Positions 1 through 11,100 of a stretch of DNA of 45,503 nucleotides are shown here, one piece after another. The stretch comes from Parachlorella kessleri (taxonomy: Eukaryota > Chlorophyta > Trebouxiophyceae > Chlorellales > Chlorellaceae), in contig BBXU01002220.1 of the NCBI GenBank assembly GCA_001598975.1, positions 1-45,503 on the forward strand, read 5' to 3'. Position numbers and translations under genes: made by a program. Every line of letters starts with the position of its first letter. Position 1 is the first letter of the stretch. The notes below the pieces were generated by a model, which did not search any database, was not told the DNA's origin, and was given only the letters and a program-made list of their open reading frames with translations.

Positions 1-130
1 AAAAAGCAGGCAGAGTTGTCCCATTTGCAAGGGGCCTTTCACCAGGACTACGGCTAGGTAGGCACAGTAGGTTGGCCCTCAACCTGCTGCTGGCGGCCTC
101 TGAAGCGGGTGATGGTGTGCCCGACTGCAG

Positions 131-3100
131 ATCCAGTACCCTGATGCCCTGCCCACCATGGCTCTGGACCTTACCAACATCCGGCTGTTCGCCGCTTTCT
201 TAGCCAAGACCGAGATCAAGTTTGACTTGGTAGGCGGCCTTGCATCACATGCATGCGTAGGGTGCTGAGAAGGCTGGCTTCCCTTTCTGAACCATCTCCT
301 AACTCTGATCTTTTAAAGAGCTGATTATACAGCAGGCCGCAAGTCAAAAGGTCTGTTGTGCCCTAGTGCAGCAGGGCGGTGTAACGGGACACCTTGGCCC
401 GCACCTGGTCTTCCTCAAACTTTTGATAGCCGTGCTAGACTTACCAGAGGAACAACATGTGGCCCTGTTTCCGCCTTGGTGGTACATCGAGGGATCCAGC
501 GTCTGGTCCAGTATCTTGCAGGTATCGGCGGTGGATGAGCTGGCGGCGCAGATCCGGCTGGAGTTTGACTTCCGGCGGGAAGCGCGCATCATGGACGCGG
601 TGGCGCACCAGTTCAGGGTGGGTGAGGGCGGCTCGCCTGGGGCAGCCATGCAACGGAGAGCTTGATGCCCTGAGAAGTCACTTTGAATCTAGTGGGCTAG
701 TCCAAAAGCGCACCGCCACCTGACTATGCTGCCGTGAGGCCCCCACAAACGGGGCCAAAGAGGGCCAGGGTGTACTCTGTCAGTTTGAGCGGCAGGTACA
801 ACGGCTAGTAGCCCCCGGCGGTCACCTTCCAGCCATCTGGTTGCAGCCTGTCATGCGTCCAGCGGCTGCTTGGCACGCACAGCTGTGGGGGCAACAGTAA
901 ACCCACCCTCAAGTGCCGCTAAGGAATGTCAGCTGGGGCTCTTACTCTAGGCCGCATACCTGCAGTCCACACCCTGTGGTTGCACTCACCGTGACTGCGC
1001 ATGGGTAGCCACTGAGCCATGGCTGGGTGCGCTTGCCTTCCGTTGTGCAGAAGCAGACCCACAAGATTGAGGTGCCCCGCAGCGTGCCTGGCATGGTCAC
1101 TGACCGGCTGCTGGTGATGAACTTTTTGGAGGGGGTGCCCATCACCCGGCTCAAGGACCACACCAGGAAGTGAGTGGTGCTCGACCACGGTTGCTAGCTG
1201 CCCAGCCTGGCTGGTCAAGGGTCGTTGATGCAAGGTGCCAGGGCAAGGGCCATTGGCAGGACAGTGGAGTCCGAGCGAGTCCCGGCCTGCAGTTCCCAAG
1301 GGCCTTGTGTGTCTGCATCTGCGGATGGCTTGGTTGGCGGACCAGCACTAGCCGCGCCGCCGCTCTGCACCCTCGTCACGGTCCGTTGCTTGCAGCACAC
1401 CCCCGAGCTGCAGCTCACAGACGCACACGCTCCCCCCCCTGGCCCTCCCCTGCCATATATTGCAACTTGTCATTGGCGCGTGTGATTCGCAAAGCACCTT
1501 CAACGAGCACAGCCCTGCGTTGGAGCTGTCAGAGTTGCGTGATCAGATCACGACTCAACTACTTGCAGCAATTCCCACCCTCCTGCCCGCTTGCAGCCTG
1601 TCGGAGTCGCTGCGGCGGAAGGCGGCTCGCCGCATCCTGGACCGTGTTGCCGAGGCGTACGGCCGCATGATGCTGCTGGACGGGCTGTTCCAGGCGGACG
1701 GCCACCCCGGCAACATCCTGGTCATGAAAGGTCGGGGCTTGGTGCTAAGGGGTGTGAGGAGGGGTGGTGTTCTTGTTGTTGTTGTTGTTGATAGCTTAGC
1801 TTTACCCACCCACCAAGGTAGGAAGCCACTCAGGCAACTACCTCTGGGTGTGGACTGTGAGAGCTTTACAAGAGTGTGATTGCCTGGTCAGCTCCCACAA
1901 GGCTGGCACTAGCTTTGGTATCCATGGCCTCCCAACACACGCGCGCACCCGTACACCCGTAGACACGCACACCTGGGTGCCATTGAGAGCAGGCTAAGCT
2001 TCATGTCACCTGGTATAGATAAACCTGGGCAGAAACGGCTCGATTGGGTTCACACAGTGGGTATGTGGGCATGTTGAGCTGCATGTCTGGTGCAGGGATG
2101 GTGTCATCCACCTGCCCAGCTTCCCAGTAGTTGTGAGGCTAGGGGTCGCCATGTGCTTCTAAGTCAGCATGTATGCTCACTCGCTTGAGTGTAGTTCCGC
2201 TTGTGCAGGCGGCAAGATTGGCCTGATAGACTACGGGCAGTCTAAGCGACTCCCTGACACCGCTCGGGCAGCCTATGCGCTGCTTGTCCTGGCCATGAAC
2301 AGGGGCGACCAGCAGGTAGGGCCCTCTGTTTCTGGGCTGAGAAGCCATTTCAAGAGCAGGAACCTGCTGGCCCTGCCGCCTTGCGGGTGTGGCTGGTGAC
2401 CAGCGGGCATGGGTGAAATGTGCGAGGCTAGCTAAGGTGCTCTTGTGCTCCACTCCTGGGTGCTGTGCCTGTCCATCAGCGGTGCCCCGACCGATGTTGT
2501 GGAGGCTTGCTGCGGGTGTGGCGGAGGGGCAGGGGAGGGGATGTGTTGCCTGGCACTACTAGCCTCGGTACGTGCTCAATGGTACATCAAGCAGTCCAGG
2601 ACCACGAAACCTGCCAGCCACATCTGAAGTGCCAGAAAGGCGGTCCGATTCGTGCTGTGCTGTGCATGCTGTGCTGTGCTTTGCAGGAGATTAGTGACGA
2701 GCTTGGCAGGGTGGGGGTTGTGACAGACCGGGATGACGTGGAGCTTCGCGCCAAGATGGCATACGGCATGTTTGATACTCGGGGCAAGTGAGTTTGTCTT
2801 GCAAGGCGGGGGGTCAGCCAGCTGTTGGTGAGGGGGTGGTGCTTTGAGGGGGTTGCTCATGCTGGTTACGGTGTGACGCAAAGCACAAGCACTGTGCCGC
2901 AGGTACAGCATACAGGCATGCTTGCCTGCTTGGTTGGCAAGCTGAGACGCCATGTCTGCCGACTACACACATATATGTACTGGCTGCTTTTTACACATGA
3001 GCGCATGGATGAGGTGATGTGGGTCCGACGGCCCAGGTGAGGGTCGGCGCCACCTGCTTAGGGCGGTACATGCTTACGGAAAGCCCAGCCCAGCAGGTCT

Positions 3101-3830
3101 CATTGAAGCCGACCGGCCTGTTCCTCCTCACCACAGGGTGGACCCCTTTGACCCCAAGTCCCTCATCAAGCAAATGGCCATCTCCCGCTTCCCCAACCAT
3201 GCCCCATTTGGTCTTGATACCCCGCCATCCCCGCAGGGTGGACCCCTTTGACCCCGAGTCCCCCACCAAGCAGATGGCCATCTCCCGCTTCCCCAGCAAT
3301 GCCTCATTTGGTCTTGATACCCCGCCATCCCCGCAGGGTGGACCCCTTTGACCCCGAGTCCCCCATCAAGCAGATGGCCATCTCCCGCTTCCCGCCCGAC
3401 ATGTTCTTCGTGCTGCGAGTCACGCAGCTGCTGCGGGGGCTGGCGCAGGGCATGGGGGTGTCTGGGTTCAGCACCGCTGAGCAGGTGCGCTGTGGGTGCT
3501 GCGGGGAAGGGGGCGGGTATCCTGTACTCTGCTCTGGTGGCAAGTGCTGACGCTGCTAGATGTTGACATCGCACTGTGGTGGCTGCGGTATGCGCTTGCT
3601 GGTTGCAGTTAGGTTATCTCCGCTACCCTGCGCTGCATAGCCAACCTGCTACGGCAACAGTTGAAAGGGCCGGCCGCAGCCATCGTAGGGGCCTGCCTGG
3701 TGAACGCACTTGCTTGTGTGGTTGGCTGCAGTGGGCTCCCTTTGCAAAGCAAGCCCTGAAGCAGCTGGAGGGAGTGGAGATCCCGGCGCTGCCAGCCAGC
3801 CTGACAGCCCATACATACAAACTCTGGTGA
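131..3830 (+). CDS. ABC1/UbiB (ADCK) family protein kinase-like, 5' partial
   Basis: Exons: 131-229, 522-617, 1051-1169, 1597-1730, 2209-2315, 2687-2787, 3337-3484, 3732-3830; all phases agree. The start lies left of the window, or in the first 130 bases, which I could not resolve. Visible motifs are IQYPDAL (after the family's VAVK lysine, which is outside), the KxGQ-side EFDFRREA block, the catalytic-loop motif ADGHPGNILV and the metal-binding LIDYGQ (DFG-like). Family members are atypical kinases/ATPases of plastids and mitochondria that support quinone and prenyl-lipid metabolism; the substrate is not predictable here. The protein ends KLW. The acceptor of the seventh exon is part of a 100-bp tandem triplication (see repeat entry); only the third copy leaves the frame open. 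A TGTAA signal sits at 4509-4513. Confidence 0.88.
709..779 (+). repeat. Dispersed repeat, copy A
   Basis: This segment lies in the second modelled kinase intron. It matches 24416-24484 at roughly 85% by eye, sharing the core CCGCCACCTGAC followed by ATGCTGCCG, GGGGCCAA and GCCAGG. A third copy is inverted at 27055-27106. The function is unknown; it looks like a degraded short mobile element. Confidence 0.75.
3137..3393 (+). repeat. 100-bp tandem triplication of a splice acceptor plus exon start
   Basis: Units start at 3137, 3237 and 3337. Each begins with the first 57 nt of the kinase exon (coding VDPFDP...ISRF), and the first two then carry about 43 nt ending in a pyrimidine-rich CCATCCCCGCAG acceptor. 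Units 1 and 2 differ at about 8 of 100 positions; units 2 and 3 differ at one position over the shared exon part. The period is not a multiple of three, so using the first or second acceptor leads to a TGA early in the next unit. Confidence 0.93.
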
Positions 3831-4965
3831 ACCAGCACTCGCGACTTGTGTGTTTCTGACCAGTCTGGTCGATCGTCTTCTTCTGGGCTCCTATGAAATC
3901 AGTATTCTGGCAGCAGCTGGCTGGTGTCTTCTTTGGGCCGGGGTTTGCCTGTGTGCAGTGTATATGCAGCACTGAACAAGGTCCGCTCTGTGGCTCGCCC
4001 GAGGTAATGTCTTGCATGTGGTGCACACTAGCTATCATTAGCAATTGGCTTGGAAGGGTGGCTCCCGTGGATGCAATTCTTGTCCACTCTCTTGAAGTAC
4101 TGCCTTTCATCGTATCATCATCAGCAGCATGATGTGTCCGTATGACTTTGCAGCACTGAAAGTGTTTCCATTCCTGACCAGCACGCTTCTGGAATACTCG
4201 CTTCATGCGAGCTCACGTATGGCCAGTTTTGCTTTCCTTCTCAGATGGTGCCTCGGGGCAGCGTATGGCCAGACCCTTTCATTTTCACTGAGTTTTGATT
4301 GCACCTGTACCACTAGGACCTCAGCGTGGGAAACTTGTTTGTATTCTTGCGGCTCGCATACGTGCTCTTCTTACCTCAGAAAGGCCCAAGTGCAACAAAG
4401 GCTGTGGACTTACTGCAGGAATGTGTGAACCACAGAGGGCCAGATCTACCCTACTAGTTGGTCAGCAAGCCATCGACTTTGTGGGAGCACTGTTCCGCCG
4501 CAAAAGGTTGTAAGCCTCGCCCGCAACGCAGCTTCAAGCACACGACCCAGCTCTAGATTAACAAAACACTATAGAAGAGAATTTCATACTGAAACGAACG
4601 TAAACGGAGTGTCCCCAAGAATTTTATGGGGCCGAGTGGCGCGCCCTTGCGCGCCCATGTTACAACCGCATGCACAGCACCTACTGATTGGAAAGCTGTT
4701 AGATACATATCACGGTTGGATATCACCTTCCTGTTCAGAACATTCGTTTGTCATAACATACCTTCGCACGTCGAAACTTGCTAGGCAGCCACTGTACTGG
4801 CAGTGCGACTTGATCTCTCGGGGCTGGGCTCAGCTGGCTGCATGGAAGGACCTCCAGGTAGCATAGGAGGAGTGAGGGAGGGAAGTGACATAGCCATAGT
4901 GGCAGCTGCTGCCAGGCCATTGTCAGTCAAACAATGGCACTCCCCTCCAGTCACCTGCAGGCCCA
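3831..4965. other. Intergenic region, kinase 3' end to ASH2 start
   Basis: This stretch probably holds the kinase 3' UTR up to the TGTAA signal at 4509-4513, then the promoter and 5' UTR of the ASH2-like gene. No reading frame in it resembles a known protein. Confidence 0.6.
4509..4513 (+). terminator. Candidate TGTAA polyadenylation signal, kinase gene
   Basis: TGTAA is the usual chlorophyte poly(A) signal. This is the first one I see after the stop at 3830, which implies a long (about 690 nt) 3' UTR. Confidence 0.4.
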
Positions 4966-7409
4966 ATGGATATTGATGAAGGTCTGCAAAAGCCAGCTGA
5001 GCCACCGGAGGAAGCAGGAGAGCGAGCACCACCACTGCACGCGGCAGGATGGCAAGCAGGAGCAGCCCTGCAACAACCAGTCACCGCAGAAGCAGCTGCG
5101 GCTAGCGTTGATATGCAACCGGTTGGGCATACCTTGGCCTCAGTAGCTGCACCGCCAGCAAGTGCAGCAGAGGCGCCGCCAGCAATGCCCTCAGCAGGAC
5201 CTTCACTTGCACAAGCAAACGCTACGGGGCCGATAAGCGCTGCAGCAGCAGCGGCGGCAGCAGCAGCACCACCAGCAATAACAGCAGCAGCACCACCACC
5301 AGCTGCAGCACCAGCAGCCACAGGTTTTGAGCCCGCGCCAAGCCGCAGCAAGAAAGGCCGCAGCGGCGGCGGCAAGCGCAGCGGCAGCGAGCCGCCGCGT
5401 GGCGCCGCCGCCGCTGCCGGCAACGAGCTTGTCCGGCTGGCAGGGCCGATATCAGACGAGAAGCTTGAGCGGCAGTGGCGGCCTGTGCGGCTGTCTGAGG
5501 AAGAGAAGGCTGGGCAGATAGATCTGGATGACTCAGGTCTGGGAGCCTCCTCCAGCAAAGGCTACCGCATGGTGGGTAATAAGCAGGCACTGATTAACGG
5601 GAGCGGGGGACTGTGCGGTATGGGTCGCAACCAGGTTAGGCAGGGCCCCAGCATGGTCTGCTGCCCTGCAAGTGACATCCCTCATTCCCCTTGCGGGGGC
5701 CACTCATGTGAAAACACTTCCACGGATGCCAGTCAGACCCCGCCTGCTTCCGGTCGCAGGTGCGGTCGACGCACGGCGCTTATGAGGGCACTTGGTATTT
5801 CGAGGTGCTCTTGGAAGACCTGGGCAAGACAGGGGCTGCCCGGGTCGGGTGGTCCACCGGGCGTGGAGAGCTGCAGGCGCCAGTCGGCTATGATGTGTGG
5901 AGCTATGGCTACCGCAGCTTGGGAGGATCCAAGGTACGGCAGGGGAAGAAAGCTTGCCTGCCTACCCTTCTTCCATATGTTATCAAACACATGTTAGCCC
6001 GATGACCACTCCAGGCAGGATGACCCACCCACCCACCCCATCTTTGTACAGGGCGTTTTATATGCTGGGCTCCTGGCATGCCTGGAGCACGGCATGACAC
6101 CATGCCATCCCATCATGTTGGCTGTAAAACCTCCTGCTGCTGCTGCTGTCTGTGCCTTGACCAAGTGCTGCGGCTTGTTGGCTGACTCCCGGGAGGCTCG
6201 GGCCGTCTACGCTGCCCTCCCATCTATTCCTCAGCACTGCAGCCAAACATCCGTCCCGCTCTCTCCTGCAGGTGCACGCTGGGTGGCGGCATGAGTATGG
6301 GGAGGCCTACCAGACGGGTGACGTGGTGGGCTGCCTCATCCACCTACCACCGGGTGGCAAGCCGTGGGAGAAGCAGCTGGAAGGTGCGGGACCAAGGGTA
6401 CTACTACCAACCTACCTTACCCTAAGGGTACTACTCCCACTGGTACGGGGAGCGAACCAGCTGGGGTAGCGAAGCGCCCGGCAGCACCCAGTCCGAGGGC
6501 AGTGTTTGGTGCTGAGGCTGGGAGATGCCTCCTGCATGCTCCATCATGTGTATCTGCTGCCTCTCGGCCACTGTACTGGTTAGTAAGGTCGACTCTCTCA
6601 GCGTGGTGCTCCATTGCAGACACACCCCGCCTCTCTTCGCAGCATGGACCTTGCAGCCATCTTGCACTCTGTGTTCACATGCATCTGCCGCAGAGGCGGT
6701 GACCTACAAAAAGAAGGCCTACTGGGTGGAGGGGGAGGAGGAGACCAAGGAGCCCGACCCAGAGACACCCGCCCTGCCTGGCAGCTGGGTGGCCTTCACC
6801 CGCAACGGCAAGCTCCAGGTGCGTGCTGTGGGGAGCGCCGGTGGAGCCTGTCACACCGGGAGCGGTGCACCAGATTGGCAAGTGGGGACGTACCCTGGTC
6901 TCCGGGCCCACTGGCCTACTCAGACCCACCGGAGCATTTTCTGGTTTCAGGTGGCTGGAAGTAAGGGTGGAAGTGCCAGTCACGGGTGTAGCTTGCGTGA
7001 AGTTGTTGCTTGTGGCAGGTAATGCGGACAGGGACACGTTAGGGGGGGAGGGGGGCTAACAGGTTTGATTGCAGTAGTGGTCTGGGGGTTTGCCTGGGTT
7101 GCTGATTCATTACTTACTCCTAAGCTGATGCCGGAAACCACCAGTGAAGGTTGGTGCTTTTTTCTGCAGGGCAAGGCCTTTGAGCCCATCAAGGAAGGGA
7201 CCTACTACCCCGCCATCTCCCTGTACACAGATGCCGCCAAGGAGCCGTTTGAGACAGCCAGGGTGCGCTGCAACTTTGGAGAGACTGCCTTTGCCCACCC
7301 GCCGCCGCAGCTGGAAGGGGTCCCCGCAGCCAAGCCTCTGTGTGAGGTGGCGGGGCCACGACCGCAAGCAGCCAACGGCAGCGGGCAGCAGGAGGGGCCT
7401 GCTGGGTAG
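4966..7409 (+). CDS. ASH2: ASH2/TRAUCO-like SPRY protein, COMPASS histone H3K4 methyltransferase subunit
   Basis: Exons: 4966-5571, 5760-5933, 6272-6383, 6694-6818, 7170-7409; 418 residues. The start ATG (MDIDEG) has an A-rich CCAATGG context. Residues 1-150 are low complexity and Ala/Pro rich. A conserved block ISDEKLERQWRPVRLSEEEK leads into the SPRY domain (about 195-375), with GYRMVRSTHG, GTWYFEV, RVGWSTGRGELQAPVGYD, EYGEAYQTGDVVG and FEPIKEGTYYPAISLY. The family binds RbBP5 through SPRY and stimulates SET1/MLL methyltransferases in the nucleus. No PHD or winged-helix region is visible, as in plant forms. All junctions fall inside the SPRY alignment with matching phase and are GT-AG. Confidence 0.93.
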
Positions 7410-7496
7410 GCGAGGGTAGACCCAGGGCAGCTCGATTGTCATTTGCAGCATGGTTCGGGCTGGGGTAGTTCTGCACGTGTGACCCGTGTTTGGGAG

Positions 7497-7600
7497 GCTT
7501 CATAGCAGAGCACAGTTGGAAGTAAGGCAATATATAGGTGTGCCCTATCCCCGACATGTAGGTGCGCATCAAAACTTCCAACTGTGCTCTGCTATGAAGC
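7497..7600. repeat. 27-bp perfect inverted repeat with 50-nt loop
   Basis: The left arm is 7497-7523 and the right arm 7574-7600. The right arm (ACTTCCAACTGTGCTCTGCT then ATGAAGC) is the exact reverse complement of the left. It starts 88 nt after the ASH2-like stop codon, so it would fold in that gene's 3' UTR or just beyond. It could be a foldback element, a small-RNA precursor or a 3'-end structure. Confidence 0.95.
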
Positions 7601-7649
7601 ACCAATCACCTGCCTGCTGAGGTGATCTTTCATGTGTGGCCTTGAATGG

Positions 7650-7654
7650 TTACA
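7650..7654 (-). terminator. Candidate TGTAA polyadenylation signal, glucosidase II beta
   Basis: TTACA on the + strand, about 470 nt downstream of the glucosidase II beta stop codon. It is the only candidate seen before the ASH2-like gene. Confidence 0.4.
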
Positions 7655-8120
7655 AGCCGAGAGCAACTGGCCCAAAATACCCCCACAGTTCAGAGGCGGG
7701 GCTGTTATTAACATGGGATGCCAAGCTGGCCGGTCCGGTCCTCACCCTGCTTGCCTTCAAGGGGCGTGTCCCTGCCCTCTTAACCTCCCTGTCTTGCAAT
7801 GACCCATCGGCCTGCTGCTAAAAACTGCACCATTCAAGTTGACCGTTTCAAGCCCTCAGAGCTAACAGGGCCTCCAGCCCCGGAGCTGATACTACCAGCT
7901 TTGCGCCTTACCTGCCACCATCACCCGTCCTGCATTCCAAGGGCTACTCTAGTATCATGCCCGCCCCACGCTGCCATGCAGGCGGCAGATCCAGTTTGGC
8001 CAGTCTTGTTCCTGCAAACGATTGATTCTTCTCCCACCCCACCAGCCTGACACGTGCATCGTACCAGCTGTCCTGAAGGCCACCTGCCCTGTTCCCAGCC
8101 AGCCAACTTGCACTGGACCG

Positions 8121-11100
8121 TCACAGCTCATCGTGCCCAGCCTCGACCCCTTCCAGCTGCCGCTGCTTGGCTGCCAGCAGGTCCTTGAGGCCCTGCACCT
8201 GCTGCGCGTGGCAGGCGGCTGGGGTGGACAGCTCAGCATGGTACTCACACCGGCTGGGCTCCTCCACATGTGTGAGCTCTTCTCTGTCTCCGCAGTGGAG
8301 CGCCACCTGTAGAGGAAGCAGTAGAAGGAAACACTAAGGGTGGACACGCCCCGTTCGTTACCTTCAGATGGACCACAACAGCCAGCAGGGGGGCAGCTCA
8401 GCCACGGCACCCACTGGGGTCTCGGAAATGTTTTGTAGTGCACCTGGGACCACCTGCCAGGGGCCCAGCACACCCACTTACCCTTCATGACCAGCTGTAC
8501 CGCTTTCTTGGCATGCAAAACGGACCGCAAACACTTGGTGGCATTGACAGGGCATCACCTCCCCACCTGCCACTGCCTACCCCTTTCCAACCTATCGTGC
8601 AATGCTCCCGCCACACAGGCAGCCCTTGGTCACCCAAGCTGCCTCCCTCCACTGCTACCGCACAACTTCTCCGCAAGGGGGGACCGCTCACCTCGATGCT
8701 GCGAGCCGGGCCCTGCCAGCAGGTCTGCCCCTTGGTGAACTTGAAGGAGCTGTGGTTGGGGCCAAAGCCTTCCCAGGTGCCCAGGGAGGTGGCCGAGGGG
8801 CCTTCTTTCTGGGAGGCCTTCCCAAAGGGGCACACCTCGTACGTGTACTTGTCCACCTGCAGGAAGACTTTTTGCCAAGGTCAGCAACATTGTGACAGGG
8901 CAGTAGAAGTGCTGCTGATCTGGGGCAGGACGGCAATGGTGGGTGTGCGGAAGGGAGCACAAGGTGTAGCAGGGGGCGGCAGCTTCCGGCCACATGCCAG
9001 GGGCCTAGGTGGGCACGGCAACCCACGGGCAAACTGCCCCTTCACTGGTGAGCTCCTGCTGTCAATGCAATCAATAAACAATACTACTGAGGGCCCCAGA
9101 GCGCAGCAATGCGGGGCGCTCTCCCCTGAGCAATGCCTGACCTACCTGGGCCTCGAAACACTTGTCGGCAAGCGCGACATACTCGTCTTGGGGGCCAAAC
9201 TCCCGCCCAAGCTTCTCTTCTAGGCCCTTCTTCTCGCTCTGCACTCAAATGTGCGAAGGGTAAGGGGGGCATGTTGGCGTGTAAACAGGCCTCGCAACAG
9301 GGCCTCAGCAAGGCGCGGCAAGACAGGCAAGACAGCGTCAATGTTAGCCCGGAGGAGAGAGCCTGCTGACAGGATGACCGCAGGCTTCATGTGGAGGGTC
9401 TGCTGCGGCACATGACCTCCTCCTATAGATTTGCATGGCAGAGTGGAGGCCATCAAGCAAAGCCAGGTAGTGGCATCGCAAGCATGCTGTCCCTGTTGTT
9501 GTTCTGTACCAGTACGATCACAAGCAGCGGACCCCACCTTGAGATTCTTAAGCTTGCCATCCACTTCATAGAATTTGGACCGGGCTTCGTTCAGCTTGCG
9601 GTTCACCTCCTTCAGCTGCTGCTCTGCACCACAGCACAGCACAGAACAGCATGACAGCAGCTGAGAAAAGATGGCAAGGGCATCAGGTAGGCCAAAGGAA
9701 GCAACGGTGGAGAGGCCTGTGCAAAGAGGTGATATTAATACAAGCCATGGATGCTCGTGCACTGGATGAGGTCTCCAACAACACACAAAAAGCTCAGCAC
9801 TCGTGGGAAACAAGCTTAGAAAGGTCTGCCTGGGCACCCAGCTCTCCCGCGCAAGCCTGGCTTCATGCCCTTGTCCCTCCCTCCCTTCAAAGCAGCAGGT
9901 CCACAGCAGGTGATCATGCACAACCTACCAACAGCAGACAGCGGCTTGGCGGGGGTGCCCCCCTCCTCAGCAGGAAGTGGCCGGCCCGTCGCCTTGGCTA
10001 TGAGCTTGCGTCCCCAGCTCCTTGCTGCAGCAGGCACAGCAGGCACATCGCCCTTGGTCTGAAAGTCTGTAGAGCAGCCGGAAAGGGTGTGGGGCGGCCG
10101 GGGAGGTACCCGAGTTCCCGTGCAGTTGCAAAGAAGACCGGCGGGACTGGCTGGTTGTTGCCATTTGATGGCATGGGCAGCATCAGCCTGCTGACCTACT
10201 GGCCTCAACAGGAAGGCAAGCACGCAGAGGTGGAATCACAGACATAGTTACCCTCGGCCGGAGGAAGCAAACACCACACATTTTGCCTGTTGTGAACAAA
10301 GACCAGGGACCCTTGCCAGAGGTGCATCCTCCACCATAACGTGCTATCAGGAATGCAACTGGGGCTGACCTTTGACAGCCCAGGGCAGCAGCTGTGCCTT
10401 CAGACCCTCCAGCTTGGAAGGCAGGGACGCCGGTGGTGAGTCGTAGGCTGAGTCGTCCTCAGTCGATGAGGGCTCCTCGTCATTAAACGGGCCCTCCTCT
10501 TGGGTGATATCGTCCTGTACACGGAACAACCAAGTGATAAGCCAACAGGAATGGCCGCAGAAGGCAGGATACTGTGCAGGCACCTACACCTTGAACTTGC
10601 ATACACTACTCACTCCCACAGCCGGTGCCCGTACACTACACACGAGGTGGCGCATCAACATAGAGGGCATCAGCCTGGGGCCTGCACCTCGCCTAGGGCA
10701 AACGCCGAGAATGGCAGCAAGGATCCTGAGGAGGGCTGCATCAGATTCCTCTGGCTCACCGGCCGAGCAGTAAGCAAGCAGGATTGCTAAGACTGCCACT
10801 GCCATGCCACAACCTACCAGCGCGCATGCTTGTCAGTTTGCACCACAGGGCCCTCTAGGCAGGCCCTGTCTGACCAGCCACTGCCCTGCCAGTGCATGGT
10901 AAACAGCCCCAGAGCACCCAGCAGGCTGTGTCGCCGACTTGCCTCTTCGTGGTGCGGAAACTCGTCCTCCTCGGTGCCTTCCAGCGCATGGCTAGGATCT
11001 TCCTGCGGCCCCTCAGGAGCTGCTTCCTCCCCCTCCTCCTGGAATGCTGTGCCCTCAGCGCTGCTCTCATCACTATCCTCTTGATGCTGGTGGTCATCCC

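Larger units (their letters stand above)
7410..8120. other. Convergent intergenic region with long hairpin
   Basis: This is the 3' space between the ASH2-like gene and glucosidase II beta. It contains the 27-bp inverted repeat at 7497-7600 and a minus-strand TGTAA at 7650-7654. No supported coding region was seen. Confidence 0.6.

Noticed and set aside
4923..5558. Long minus-strand Ala-rich open frame
   Set aside because: It is the complement of the Ala-rich first exon of the ASH2-like gene; GC-rich codons keep the reverse frame open.
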